Notes: a model not told the origin generated them from the sequence alone. Positions 19,472 through 28,438 are shown, counted from the stretch's first letter. The stretch is 64,000 bases of DNA from Nocardia sp. SYP-A9097 (GCF_009649815.1 NZ_WJIC01000001.1:124001-188000), one strand, 5' to 3'. A program made the numbers and translations.

Positions 19472-19545
19472 TTCGAACCCAGGTGCCGCCGCGCTGGTGT
19501 TAGCGTGGCGGCGCCTGACTTCGCCAGTCCTCCAGGGGGATTCAC

Positions 19546-20406
19546 TTGCATAGTCGTGTCCACTCCACTGCCGCTGTCCTGTGCGCCACTGCCGCGCTCA
19601 CAGCCTGCTCGGCTACCCACGACAGCGGCAGCGCGCCCACTCCCGCAGCGGCGAGCACAGCCGCCAGTGCGGGGGCGCCGGATGCGCTCGCGCTCGGGCA
19701 GTCTCAGGTGATCACGCGCACCGACACCGGCGGAAGGATCGGCGAGATCCGGTTTACCGCGATCAAGGCTTTGCCGACCGACTGCATCGCGGGCATCCGT
19801 ACCGGCATCACGCTCGCGGTACAGGTCGAGATCGTCAACGGGTCCGGCGAGCAGCTGCCTGTGCCCGATGTCTACCAGCTCAAATATGTGGACTCGACCG
19901 GCGCGACCCGTGGTGTCGAGACCGCGAGCGTCTACGGATGCGATGCGGACTATCCGCAGGCGGTGACCGCAGCGCCGGGCGGGGCTACGCAGGGATGGCT
20001 CGAGGTGCGCTTGGCGTCGGCGCCGACCACCTTGGTCTACTCGCCGATGGTCGGGGACCAGAGTTCGACCGCGGGCAATATCAAGATGCTGACCCCGGCG
20101 CCGGCCACGATCCGTGTCGGTGTGCCCGCTGCCGTGTCCGCTGGCGCGGACGCTAGCGGCGATCCGGTGCCGACCAGCGAAACAGTCAGTGCCCCAACGG
20201 TTCCGATGACAACCGCTCGCGCGTCGGTGCCTGCGCCTGCCCCGGTCGCACCGCCGACCGGGCTGGACTCGCAGGGCCGGCCGACGGGAACGGGCGGCGC
20301 GCTGGTCGGGTGCGCGGACGAGAACTACCAGCCGGGTACCGGGATTTTCGAGGACGGCAGCAAGGGGTTCGCCGCCGAGTGCTTGCCCGGCGGATCGATG
20401 CGGTAG
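19546..20406 (+). CDS. Prophage-encoded lipoprotein
   Basis: A 286-residue protein starting at TTG, with GGGGGA six bases upstream. A signal peptide ends in lipobox LTAC, so it is a lipid-anchored surface protein. A beta-rich middle domain (about residues 55-185) contains a possible disulfide pair (DCIAGIR and VYGCDADY) and resembles DUF4352-like immunoglobulin-type folds; a Pro/Ala/Thr-rich linker and a short Cys-containing C-terminus follow. Next to the integrase, it may be expressed in the lysogen and act in superinfection exclusion (inference from position; no homologue is certain). Confidence 0.75.
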   Translation: MHSRVHSTAAVLCATAALTACSATHDSGSAPTPAAASTAASAGAPDALALGQSQVITRTDTGGRIGEIRFTAIKALPTDCIAGIRTGITLAVQVEIVNGSGEQLPVPDVYQLKYVDSTGATRGVETASVYGCDADYPQAVTAAPGGATQGWLEVRLASAPTTLVYSPMVGDQSSTAGNIKMLTPAPATIRVGVPAAVSAGADASGDPVPTSETVSAPTVPMTTARASVPAPAPVAPPTGLDSQGRPTGTGGALVGCADENYQPGTGIFEDGSKGFAAECLPGGSMR

Positions 20407-20409
20407 CCA

Positions 20410-21351
20410 CTATTTGAATGTGCGCCAGTGCGGATCGACGCGATCCGCGCCGCGTATCTGCCGCCCCTGCGAGGAACGCACGACCACGTGGTCGAGCAGG
20501 TATGCGACGATCTCATGACGGCGCACCGGCAGGGCTTCCTCCCACCATGCCAGCACATCATCGACGGTCGGGGCGAGTACATCGCCCACGGTGGTCATCG
20601 ACTGTATGAGGCGCTCGGCCGCGGCGATGTTGCGGCGGGCCCGGTCGGTTCCTTCGAGCATGGTTTCGCGCTCGATCAGCCGGTCGGCGAAGTCGCGGCC
20701 GAGCACGGCCAGGCGCTCGCGCAGATCCTCGATGGTCTGCTGCTGCTGTTCGATGGTGCCCGCTGCGAGCAGGGCACGGCTGAGCTGTCGCCGGTACTTG
20801 GCATCGGTGAGGCGCGCTAGTACGCGCTCGGTGATGTCGTCTTCCAGCAGCGCCGCGGTGATGCTGACTTTTCCGCAGCCGCCGCCGGTGACGCTGCATT
20901 CATAGACAGCGGCCCGGTCGCCGCTGGTGTTGTAGGTCAGGTGATGCCCGCATTCGTCGCAGCGCGCGAGCTTTTCCGACAGCAGGTAGATCGCGTCCCT
21001 GCTCGGGGTGAACTTCTGCAGGTCGGGGTCGAGTAGTTTTTCGCGCAGCTGCTGCCAGGTATCGCGGTCGAGGATCGGTTCGATGCCGGCGTCGACCAGC
21101 TGCCCGTCAGCATCGAATCGGTGCCCGATCATGCGAGGTGCTACCAGCGCGCGGCGCAGTACCGTCGGAGACCACGGCGCACCGGAGACTGTGGCGACGC
21201 CACGGGCGGCGAGGTCCGCTGCCAGCCCTCGGCGGGAAGGCCGGGGGTCAGCGTCGCTGTCGAGTAGGTAGTCCGCCCATCGGTGAATCTCGCTGGCCTC
21301 ACCAGGATCGACGGTCTTGCCATCAGGCAGCCACCCATACGCACGCGACAC
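20410..21351 (-). CDS. Serine-recombinase C-terminal region without catalytic domain
   Basis: A 313-residue protein corresponding to the recombinase domain, zinc ribbon (CDECGHHLTYN ... CSVTGGGCG) and coiled coil (about residues 195-265, EQQQQTIEDLRERL) of large serine integrases. The N-terminal resolvase domain with its catalytic serine is absent: the start region VSRAYGWLPDGKTVDP corresponds to the linker after it. A GTG with GGAAGGGG five bases upstream is a credible real start, so the short form seems to be made. It could be a DNA-binding regulator or a relic of an older integrase. Confidence 0.75.
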   Translation of the reverse strand: MSRAYGWLPDGKTVDPGEASEIHRWADYLLDSDADPRPSRRGLAADLAARGVATVSGAPWSPTVLRRALVAPRMIGHRFDADGQLVDAGIEPILDRDTWQQLREKLLDPDLQKFTPSRDAIYLLSEKLARCDECGHHLTYNTSGDRAAVYECSVTGGGCGKVSITAALLEDDITERVLARLTDAKYRRQLSRALLAAGTIEQQQQTIEDLRERLAVLGRDFADRLIERETMLEGTDRARRNIAAAERLIQSMTTVGDVLAPTVDDVLAWWEEALPVRRHEIVAYLLDHVVVRSSQGRQIRGADRVDPHWRTFK

Positions 21352-21433
21352 TGTCACCCCTTCCGATCGTGCACTGTTACCTACGATCGGGGACTGTACC
21401 CGCCCCGTCCGGTGAGCCTTCTCCGATACGCGT

Positions 21434-21462
21434 ACGGCCACCCTGGGATCCAGGGTGGCCGT
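21434..21462 (-). terminator. Terminator of the leftward tail-lysis operon
   Basis: Perfect 13-bp stem (ACGGCCACCCTGG and complement) with loop GAT, 19 bp past the stop of the last lysis gene. It ends the leftward late transcript before the recombinase-fragment gene. The T tract is weak. Confidence 0.85.
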
Positions 21463-21480
21463 AGTCGGTGGGCGGGTTCC

Positions 21481-22233
21481 TCAGAGCTGCGCCACTGCCG
21501 TCAGATCGGCCCGCAGCTGCACGATATTGAGCCCTTCCGGGGTGAGCCCGTTGCCGGTCAGATATTCGGGTGACAGATAGACGACCGCCTCATCGGCGTA
21601 CTTGCGGTAAAACGATTCGGACATCGATTGCACACGCCCCCAGGTGATCACGTCGATGGCGCCGTTACGGCGGCCGACCACGGGCACATAGTGCCCACCT
21701 TCGATCTTCGCGCCGCGCCGCACAGTCCACGGTTCCTGATTGTCGAACTGCGCCATGGCGGTGTCCGGGAACTGGAGTCCCACACCGACAGCACCGAAAA
21801 GGTATGTGGCAGCGCACAATTCCTCGACGTTGCCCGGCTCCAACGCCAGGTATGCGGCGACCTTGTGCCGGTTGCCTGCGGCATCGAGCACGCCGACCCG
21901 GCGACGATAGGACGCGGCGGCCTGCACGTCGGTGCCCTGGTCGCTGTCGGGGTTGTCCGCGTTGTAGCCGGTGACCGCGCTGTAGTCCGACAGCACTGAG
22001 ATATCGGTGAAGCTCGCCGGGTGGCCGGCGGTGGTGGTCCACAGCAGTGTTTCGTGTGCGGCACCGGCGAAAACACAGTCGCCGACGCTATCGTTTCCGA
22101 GCATCCCCCACGTCGTGACGCTGTGCTCGTGGCCGAATTCGGCCGGGATCGGTGGCAGCGCAGTGGTATTGAGGTATGTCGAGAACTTCAACGTGACCGC
22201 GTTCGGGCGGGCGGCGAGCTTGCCGAGCTTCAT
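21481..22233 (-). CDS. Papain-fold (C39-like) cysteine peptidase in lysis cassette
   Basis: A 250-residue protein. NDSVGDCVFAGAAHETLLW (Cys53), EGGHYVPVVGRR (His181) and IDVITWG (Asp) make a credible Cys-His-Asp triad of the C39/papain fold. The start MKLGKLAARPNAV overlaps the preceding stop by one base (TGATG). Lying at the end of the lysis operon, it may be a second peptidoglycan-degrading enzyme (peptidase) beside the GH25 muramidase, or a virion-associated peptidase. No signal peptide. Confidence 0.72.
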   Translation of the reverse strand: MKLGKLAARPNAVTLKFSTYLNTTALPPIPAEFGHEHSVTTWGMLGNDSVGDCVFAGAAHETLLWTTTAGHPASFTDISVLSDYSAVTGYNADNPDSDQGTDVQAAASYRRRVGVLDAAGNRHKVAAYLALEPGNVEELCAATYLFGAVGVGLQFPDTAMAQFDNQEPWTVRRGAKIEGGHYVPVVGRRNGAIDVITWGRVQSMSESFYRKYADEAVVYLSPEYLTGNGLTPEGLNIVQLRADLTAVAQL

Positions 22234-22505
22234 CAGATCTCTTTCGCGAGCAGGGCGGGAATCTCCGGGATGAGCGGCGGTGGGACGCCGAGCCGCCATG
22301 CCATCTCGACTTCGTCGTGGTGCTTCAATAGCTTCCGGATGTAGCGGATCGCTTCTCGCACAAGCTCATTGGAGTCCTCCAGTTGTGTTTCGACCTTGTC
22401 GAGGCGGGACTGGAGCTCGGCGATCCGGCGGCCCTGCCACGCGGTGGCGGTGCCCAGCAGTGCGGCGACGATGCCACCGATCGCGGTGATCTGTTCCGGG
22501 CTCAT
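22233..22505 (-). CDS. Small membrane protein with coiled coil (holin-associated)
   Basis: A 90-residue protein: one hydrophobic segment (residues 6-24, ITAIGGIVAALLGTATAW), then a charged heptad-like helix (RIAELQSRLDKVETQLEDSN) and a basic helix. This one-TM plus coiled-coil form is common in actinophage lysis cassettes (DUF2746-like). It overlaps the holin by ATGA and the peptidase by one base. It may modulate the timing of pore formation. Confidence 0.75.
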   Translation of the reverse strand: MSPEQITAIGGIVAALLGTATAWQGRRIAELQSRLDKVETQLEDSNELVREAIRYIRKLLKHHDEVEMAWRLGVPPPLIPEIPALLAKEI

Positions 22506-22729
22506 GGGGCGCTGGCCTGATCTTTCGGGCTGACCGCACGGCGGATCAGCACACCGGCGATCAGCGGGGCGATCAACCCGTACACCGTGGTCGCCGAATC
22601 GACCCATGCGGTGTCCACGTTGTGGCCGACCGCGAACGCGATGATGCCGGTGACGGTGATCAGGAACGAGCGAACGAGCGCGGGTTCGGGGATGCGTGCA
22701 GCGCCCGGCTGCGGGGTTGAGTTGCTCAC
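22502..22729 (-). CDS. Phage holin
   Basis: A 75-residue protein with two membrane segments (about residues 18-36, FLITVTGIIAFAVGHNV, and 44-62, TVYGLIAPLIAGVLI) and a short charged tail. GTG start overlaps the endolysin stop by four bases. Two-TM proteins directly after the endolysin gene are the standard holins of actinophages. Confidence 0.82.
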   Translation of the reverse strand: MSNSTPQPGAARIPEPALVRSFLITVTGIIAFAVGHNVDTAWVDSATTVYGLIAPLIAGVLIRRAVSPKDQASAP

Positions 22730-23574
22730 TGCGGCAGTCCCTTTCGCAGTTCGGCGACGGCATCGATGAGGGTGAGCGGTGCGCCCTGCGCGTTGTGACC
22801 GAGCTGCGGCCACGGGCTGAGCTGCTGACGGATGTAGCGGATGCCGTCGAGCAGTTCACGCTGCTCATTGGGATCGAGTGCCGCCATCGGGTTTCCTTCC
22901 GATCGGTCGCCGAAGAGTTCGGCGAGTTTCGTTGCACCACGGACGGCGTTCACATCCAGGCGTTGCCCAGCCACCAGGGCTTTGTCGGAGAATTGGAGAA
23001 TGTCGACGGCCTTGCCGCCCATGGGGGCCCAGCCGGGGGCGTCATCGCCGGGGTACAGGTTGGAGGCGTAGTCCACGCCGTTCACGTAGGCGCTGTTCCA
23101 CAACCCGACGGGCAGCCCGGACAGGTCAGGGGATCCCATATGCCCGGACCAGTACCAGCGCGGCAGGTAGATCGGCAGCAGCCGAAACCCTCTGTCCTGC
23201 AACGCGGTCACCCGCGCGAGTAGGTCGCCGATGCTGCCGTCGGTATCGGGATCCTCGTAGTCGATCTGGATCGGCACGTCGGTGCCGCCCGAATGGGCGA
23301 GCGCGAGATCGGCTTCCGCTTCCGGGTGGCTGTCGACGCGGCAGAAAACATACCCACCCCAGCGGCGCGGGAAATGTTCCGCCATCTGGTCGCGGGCGCG
23401 CGGCCAGTACGGATCGCGGAACCCGTCGCCCTCGGTGATCTTGTGGGTCGCGAAGGTGAATCCCTCGGCCGCGGCGGCGGCGAAGTCGACGGCACCATTG
23501 TTGTTCGACACATCGATGCCGAACATGGTCGCGGTATCGGCGTCCGGTCCGGGCGGCGGGTAGCACTGCGCCAT
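22726..23574 (-). CDS. lysA: Endolysin with GH25-type muramidase domain
   Basis: A 282-residue protein. FGIDVSNNNGAVDF (Asp21) and PIQIDYEDPD (the DxE pair at 105-107) are the GH25 lysozyme signatures; the fold runs to about residue 205. The C-terminal 75 residues include EQRELLDGIRYIRQQLSPW, a likely wall-binding or oligomerising helix. It should cleave the glycan strand of peptidoglycan. It opens the lysis cassette and is preceded by a dedicated leader element, so it may also be transcribed apart from the tail genes. Confidence 0.9.
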   Translation of the reverse strand: MAQCYPPPGPDADTATMFGIDVSNNNGAVDFAAAAAEGFTFATHKITEGDGFRDPYWPRARDQMAEHFPRRWGGYVFCRVDSHPEAEADLALAHSGGTDVPIQIDYEDPDTDGSIGDLLARVTALQDRGFRLLPIYLPRWYWSGHMGSPDLSGLPVGLWNSAYVNGVDYASNLYPGDDAPGWAPMGGKAVDILQFSDKALVAGQRLDVNAVRGATKLAELFGDRSEGNPMAALDPNEQRELLDGIRYIRQQLSPWPQLGHNAQGAPLTLIDAVAELRKGLPQ

Positions 23575-23601
23575 GGCGGGGCTCCTCGGGTGAGCGAGTA
23601 A

Positions 23602-23639
23602 TGCCCGGCCCGCAGCCAGCAGCGTTCTCTCGGAGAATA
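23602..23639 (-). promoter_or_regulatory. Late leader element upstream of endolysin (copy 1 of 4)
   Basis: Read leftward: TATTCT, 10 bases, then GCTGCTGGCTGCGGGCCGGG and CA, ending 28 bp before the endolysin start. The 22-base part is identical to that before the tape-measure gene and close to those before the capsid and major tail genes. Probable late promoter -10 and conserved 5' leader. Confidence 0.7.
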
Positions 23640-23652
23640 GCGGGAGGCTAGG

Positions 23653-25290
23653 TCAGCCGTTGAGTAGCGCGCCCTCGAAGTAGGTCTTGTAACCGACACC
23701 GCCAGCCCCCGTGCCGGTCAATGTGCCGCTGCCGGTGCCGGTATACATCGCGGGCATCACCTTGTCCCCCGCACTGAGGTACAACACGTTCGATGTCGCG
23801 ACGGTGTAGGTCGCGGTGTTATCGCCGCCACCGCCGCCGTCGACTCGCACGCCTTGGCGCACGAGGCTCGATGTCGAGCTGCCCGAGGGCCGGTAATAGA
23901 ACCCTGCGGCGGCCGTGATTTGGTAGATGTTGAGCGTTGCGGCGAATGCCACCATGTACCAACCAGTTTTGGTGATGGTGATGGTGCCGTTCGGCAGATC
24001 GACGGTGACGCCGGCGGATTGACGCAGGGTGTCGAAGGTGTTGGCGCCTACCGTGGTCCAGCCGCTACCGGGTAGCGCGACACTGGATGTCGACTGGTAG
24101 ATCGACCATCCGGTACCGATAACCGGCGGGCTGGAAACGTCGGCGGCACTGAATGATTTGACGTTCCAGCCGGTCCACGCGGACCCGAAGAAATCGACCT
24201 GCTGCTGCGAGAGCATGCCGACACTGCGGTAACTCACGCCACTGGCGGCCTGTCCGGCGGTATCGGTGTGCGCCAGAATGCCGATGCCGTTAATGGTCGC
24301 GACGTAGGTGTTTCCCTGCACGGTCAGGGCAAGAGTGTTGCCGGTGGACAGGTTGATTGCCACGTCCGCCCAGTCGTGGAACGTGTAGCTGCTGCCGTTC
24401 CATGCCCCGTACCCCAGATAGGCGTGGTCCTGGAATACGTTGAGGTACACGAAATTCGACAATGTCGTGGACGCGCGCACAAGCAGCGAAGTCATCGCCT
24501 GCTGGTATCCGGCAGTGCTGGCGACCATCACCACCTCGTGGTCATCGGTCTGCATGATCGTGGTGTTCAGCGCCCACCGGACGCCCGACCCGTGTGCGTT
24601 GTCCGGCTGCAGTCCGGCCGCGCCAGCGGTAGCCCAGAGCGCGGTGGATTGCCCGCCCAAAGTCCAACCGGGTCCGAGGTTCCCGAGAATCGTGTTGGGG
24701 AAAGTGACCGTGTAGCTCGTACCGCCCACCCCGCCGCCGGTCTGCTGGTTTTGCAGTGCCGCGATCGCCGCACTGTTCGCGGCCAGGTTGTCCTGGATCC
24801 CGCCGACGGTGGTGGCGACTTTGGTGGCGTCGGTGCCGCCGGTGATGCCGTGCACGGTGGCGGTGGCGGTGGCGTGGGTTCGGTTCATGCCGTCGGCGAT
24901 GCCGTCGATGATCGAGGCCATGTCATCGCCGACCAGGGGGATCCATTCCAGCAGGTCAGCGAGGGCGTGCAGGGCACCGGCGATGAACGAATTGATCAGG
25001 TTGCCCAGGTTGTTGACCCAGGTACCCAGGTCGCCGAGGTCGCCATCCTCGACGCCGGTGATGATCTCGATAATGTCGCCGATCAGGCCACCGATGATCG
25101 GGATCTGCTGCACCTGCTGATAGATCACCGAAAAGAACTGCGCCCGCACATCTTCGGCCTGGTCATAGGTGCCCTGGTTGTCGGCGATCGCCAGATTTTC
25201 GGCGGTGACATCCTGCAGCTGCGACACCGTAGAGGGCAGGTACGCCTTATCCGGTAGCGCGGGGTCCGCGGGGAAATTCGGGGAGGTCAC
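23653..25290 (-). CDS. Minor tail protein with C1q-like receptor-binding C-terminus
   Basis: A 545-residue protein. Residues 1-180 form hydrophobic helices (VQQIPIIGGLIGDIIEIITGV, LINSFIAGALHALADLLEWI) typical of actinophage tail-tip proteins; 195-390 is a lectin/concanavalin-like beta domain; 420-545 resembles the C1q/TNF jelly roll (GWYMVAFAATLNIY ... VLYLSAGDKVMPAMYTG). This is the usual makeup of a host-recognition tail protein. Last tail gene before the lysis cassette; overlaps the preceding gene by four bases. Confidence 0.8.
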   Translation of the reverse strand: MTSPNFPADPALPDKAYLPSTVSQLQDVTAENLAIADNQGTYDQAEDVRAQFFSVIYQQVQQIPIIGGLIGDIIEIITGVEDGDLGDLGTWVNNLGNLINSFIAGALHALADLLEWIPLVGDDMASIIDGIADGMNRTHATATATVHGITGGTDATKVATTVGGIQDNLAANSAAIAALQNQQTGGGVGGTSYTVTFPNTILGNLGPGWTLGGQSTALWATAGAAGLQPDNAHGSGVRWALNTTIMQTDDHEVVMVASTAGYQQAMTSLLVRASTTLSNFVYLNVFQDHAYLGYGAWNGSSYTFHDWADVAINLSTGNTLALTVQGNTYVATINGIGILAHTDTAGQAASGVSYRSVGMLSQQQVDFFGSAWTGWNVKSFSAADVSSPPVIGTGWSIYQSTSSVALPGSGWTTVGANTFDTLRQSAGVTVDLPNGTITITKTGWYMVAFAATLNIYQITAAAGFYYRPSGSSTSSLVRQGVRVDGGGGGDNTATYTVATSNVLYLSAGDKVMPAMYTGTGSGTLTGTGAGGVGYKTYFEGALLNG

Positions 25291-25787
25291 GGCGCGCCGC
25301 CGGTGTCGGACTGGGCGAGCATCTTCTGCCGGATTTCTTCCTGCCTGATCTGCGCTTTCATCGCAGCGATCTGGGCGGGGGTGTATCCGGTGATATCGGC
25401 GACCAGCACCGGGGCTTCGGTGATGTCCTCGCCCTGGCCCTCATCGGGTGCGCCGATCGGCACCCAGGTCACGGCGTCGTGCCCGGTAGCGGCGGTGGCG
25501 TTCTTGTCGCGGCGCGGCTTGTACAGCGCATCCGTCGGCGCTGGCAGGCGCAGATTGTCGAACACGTGGATGGCGAGCAGGTGCTGAATTTCCGGCGGCA
25601 TCTGCATGCCGGGCAGCCCTTGCCCCATCGGCACCGACCGGAACCAGTCCGCGAGCGGGTGGCGTGATTCGCGGGCGTACACGATCCCGGTCTCGGGATC
25701 GCGGCGGATCCCGTCGAGGCGGTCCGCGCGCTGCGACCACGTCATCCCCGGTGCTCCCGGTCGGCGCGGTTTGCTCTGCTTGACCAC
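25287..25787 (-). CDS. Minor tail-associated protein (DUF2744-like)
   Basis: A 166-residue hydrophilic protein: LDGIRRDPETGIVYARESRHPLADWF in the N-terminal half, and a C-terminal helix (AAMKAQIRQEEIRQKML). Size and position between the Gp37-like tail protein and the receptor-binding protein match the DUF2744 proteins of actinophages, whose role is unknown. GTG/ATG start lies 25 bp after a promoter-operator palindrome. Confidence 0.65.
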   Translation of the reverse strand: MVKQSKPRRPGAPGMTWSQRADRLDGIRRDPETGIVYARESRHPLADWFRSVPMGQGLPGMQMPPEIQHLLAIHVFDNLRLPAPTDALYKPRRDKNATAATGHDAVTWVPIGAPDEGQGEDITEAPVLVADITGYTPAQIAAMKAQIRQEEIRQKMLAQSDTGGAP

Positions 25788-25811
25788 AACCCAACCTCTC
25801 TACACGTGGTG

Positions 25812-25824
25812 ACAGTGTGACTGT
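25812..25824 (-). promoter_or_regulatory. ACAGT-N3-ACTGT palindrome (operator site 1)
   Basis: Palindrome ACAGTGTGACTGT within the 53-bp gap upstream of the DUF2744-like gene. In the direction of transcription it reads CTGGATACAGTCACACTGTC. The same dyad occurs at four other intergenic sites in this prophage. Likely a repressor or activator site overlapping a leftward promoter. Confidence 0.65.
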
Positions 25825-25840
25825 ATCCAGTATTTCTGGG

Positions 25841-27466
25841 TCAGCTCGATACGCCGATCATCTGCACGAGGGACTTGATCTGTGCGACGTGCCGGGCCAG
25901 CATCGCCGCCGCATCATCCTCGGCTTTGTCATCGCCGATGCTGATTTCCCAGTGCGCGACATCGTTGCGGTTGATCACGTACTTCAGGGCGTAGACATGG
26001 TCGATGTACCAGCGCCCATCGCGTCCGACCTCGGCCGCGACCCGGTCGCCGATATCGAAGTGCCGGCCAACCCAGTAGGGCATGCCGTTCTGCACGGACA
26101 CCTTGTATGACCGGTATGCCTTGGTGCGGTCGAACCCGGTCCGGATCGCCTGCAACGCCGACAGCGAGAATCCGGTTCCGCCGGTGCTTTCCCAGTACTC
26201 GCCGTACGCGGGCCCGCGGATCCCCATATCCGCGATGCGTATCGGGTTGCCGACCCGGTGGAAAGCCAGCACGACATCCTCGATCTGGCTGTCGAAGATT
26301 CCGAGCGTCAATCCGGGATTGCCGAAGATCGCGCCGATGTACCCCAAAAGTCCGTTGGCCAGCAGCTTCAGCCCAGTATTGACCCAGTCAGGGCTATGAC
26401 CGCCGGTCACGATCGCACCGGCCAGGGCTTTGTGCACGGTGGCCTGCCATTCACCGATCCCGCTGATGCCGGTGCGGGTGGCGTTGCGCCAGGCCACCCA
26501 CGGCCGTTGCGGTGCGGTCCCCAGGAATCCGGACACTGCGTACTGCGGGGCGTCCGGGATCCCGACCGCGGTCGCGACTTCGTTGATCAGATCATCAGCG
26601 ACGGCGGTCACGTAGTGGATCAGTCCGTCGATCGCGGTGCCGGTCAGACCCCGATACCCGGACTTGTCGACCACATCGAGCAGCAGCGTCGGCTTGGTCA
26701 GGGTCATGTGATCGGGTGCCGGCTGCGGATCGCCCGGCAACCAGCGCCGCACCAGCAGCTGCAGCCCCGCATCCGACAGCGTCGGGGCCAGCACGTCGTG
26801 CGCGTTGCCGAACCTGGTCGAGATCACCGACCACATCGAGGTATCGAACAGCAGCCCGGCATCGGGCATGACCACGATCGGCCAGTTGTTCGGGTCGAGA
26901 TTCGCCAGCCAATTTTCCGGGTTGAATATGTCCTCCGGCAATGCCCACAATGGCGCGAACCGTCGAAGTAGATTCAGGAATAGTAAAGTCTTCGCACCGA
27001 AAACGGAGGGCCCCACGAATGCGAACATTTTCGGCGCCTGTAGTTCCGGCGGCAACAGAGGATTTGCAAAGCACACGATCTTTTTGACGTGCTCGTACTC
27101 GTGCAAAAATTTGAGTTCGATATGTGCGACCTCGCCGGACTTCTGCCCCTCGGTGATCGTCGCACACTTGCCTGACCAGCGCTTACCGGACATGTCAGCG
27201 GAGATATGGAGGTCTTCGTAATCGCCGAGATCTTCGATCAGCAGCCGATACAATTTGCTCGACGCCTGAATAACCAGCGCGCCCTCGCCAGTCTCGTTCA
27301 GTCGCTCCTCGAAACTCGCGGACACGACACCGAATAGGCGGACCGGGTTCTCCCAGTTCTTATCCCACAGGGTGATGCGGGCGGGCCTGCGCATTTCTTC
27401 GAGGCGTGCGATCGAGTTCTGCAGGATCGAGGAACGCACCTCATCGCAGGACATGAGCGGAGGCAT
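25841..27466 (-). CDS. Minor tail protein, ReqiPepy6 Gp37-like family
   Basis: A 541-residue tail-tip protein. RRPARITLWDKNWENPVRL near the N-terminus, the QASSKLYRLLIED region and the C-terminal RTKAYRSYKVSVQNGMPYWVGRHFDIGDRVAAEV fit the siphovirus Gp37-like family (base-plate hub). It follows the distal-tail gene with a one-base overlap. It probably forms the tail hub to which receptor-binding proteins attach. Confidence 0.85.
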   Translation of the reverse strand: MPPLMSCDEVRSSILQNSIARLEEMRRPARITLWDKNWENPVRLFGVVSASFEERLNETGEGALVIQASSKLYRLLIEDLGDYEDLHISADMSGKRWSGKCATITEGQKSGEVAHIELKFLHEYEHVKKIVCFANPLLPPELQAPKMFAFVGPSVFGAKTLLFLNLLRRFAPLWALPEDIFNPENWLANLDPNNWPIVVMPDAGLLFDTSMWSVISTRFGNAHDVLAPTLSDAGLQLLVRRWLPGDPQPAPDHMTLTKPTLLLDVVDKSGYRGLTGTAIDGLIHYVTAVADDLINEVATAVGIPDAPQYAVSGFLGTAPQRPWVAWRNATRTGISGIGEWQATVHKALAGAIVTGGHSPDWVNTGLKLLANGLLGYIGAIFGNPGLTLGIFDSQIEDVVLAFHRVGNPIRIADMGIRGPAYGEYWESTGGTGFSLSALQAIRTGFDRTKAYRSYKVSVQNGMPYWVGRHFDIGDRVAAEVGRDGRWYIDHVYALKYVINRNDVAHWEISIGDDKAEDDAAAMLARHVAQIKSLVQMIGVSS

Positions 27467-28434
27467 CAGGCCTCACCACCCATGAAACGGGTGTACCGCT
27501 GCGAGTAATAGGCGGTGATCGTGGTGTTCGCGGTGCCGCCTTGAATACGGATCGGCACCTGCACCGGCGACCCGGTACCGGCCGGGATCGCGGACTCGAA
27601 CGCAACCCCGTTCATGTTCGCCCACTCCTGCGAATCGTCGCGGACCAGCAGCGTTTCATCGAGGGGGTACGTGCGGATCAGGAACTCTTTGCCCGGCCCG
27701 AGCGCACCGATCGCGGGCACGGCCACCGTGTTGCCCGAGAGCCCGTCGGGCAGCCAGACCACGGTGTCGGCTTCCAGGCCGTTGCTGGCGTACTGCGGCC
27801 AGCACTCCACATCGGCGCGGTTGAGCATCGGGATCGTGCCCTGCCATACCCCGGTGCCCGATTGCGGTGCGCCGGTGGTGGGGTTGATCTCGACCATCTG
27901 GCTGCGCTTGATCGCGAAGCTCAGCTCGGGGGCGTACCAGTACGGATCCACGCTCAGCGTGGGCACTTCCCACGCGAGGGCTTTGGTGCGGCCGGGGTCG
28001 CGCTGGGTCAGGGGTTTGGGTGCCTTCTCCCACCGCATGCGCAGCTCGCGCGGTTCGCTGATTTCGGAGAACGCGCGCAGGTAGCAATCCCACCCCGGAC
28101 CCAGTACCCGCCACAGCAGATCGTCGATCTCTTCCCATGCGCGGGTTGTGCGCCCGATCGTGCCGAGCTTCAGCGTGCACAGGCGCTCGTTCACGCGCGG
28201 GATGTCGTCGAGGGTGCTGCCTTCCTGGTACGCCCAGGACTCGCGGACCTGCGTGATCGGGGCGTGCCACAGGTCATCCCACGATCCTTCGAGCAGGTGG
28301 ATACCTTGCTCGCCTCCGCGCGGGCCCAGCAGATCCAACACGATCAGGTCGTGCCCGAACGTCGGACTGCCGGCCGTGTTGTCGCGCAGGATCAGCTGCA
28401 TGATCCGGCCCGGATTGGTCAGACAGATAGCCAC
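27466..28434 (-). CDS. Distal tail protein (Dit-like minor tail protein)
   Basis: A 322-residue protein positioned right after the tape measure. IMQLILRDNTAGSPTFGHDLIVLDLLGPRG at the N-terminus, REWTRAWEEIDDLLWRVLG-type central region and TNTTITAYYSQRYTRFMGG at the C-terminus match the mycobacteriophage Dit-like proteins that begin the tail tip. Contains a galectin-like second half around residues 190-300. Confidence 0.82.
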   Translation of the reverse strand: MAICLTNPGRIMQLILRDNTAGSPTFGHDLIVLDLLGPRGGEQGIHLLEGSWDDLWHAPITQVRESWAYQEGSTLDDIPRVNERLCTLKLGTIGRTTRAWEEIDDLLWRVLGPGWDCYLRAFSEISEPRELRMRWEKAPKPLTQRDPGRTKALAWEVPTLSVDPYWYAPELSFAIKRSQMVEINPTTGAPQSGTGVWQGTIPMLNRADVECWPQYASNGLEADTVVWLPDGLSGNTVAVPAIGALGPGKEFLIRTYPLDETLLVRDDSQEWANMNGVAFESAIPAGTGSPVQVPIRIQGGTANTTITAYYSQRYTRFMGGEA

Positions 28435-28438
28435 CGGC

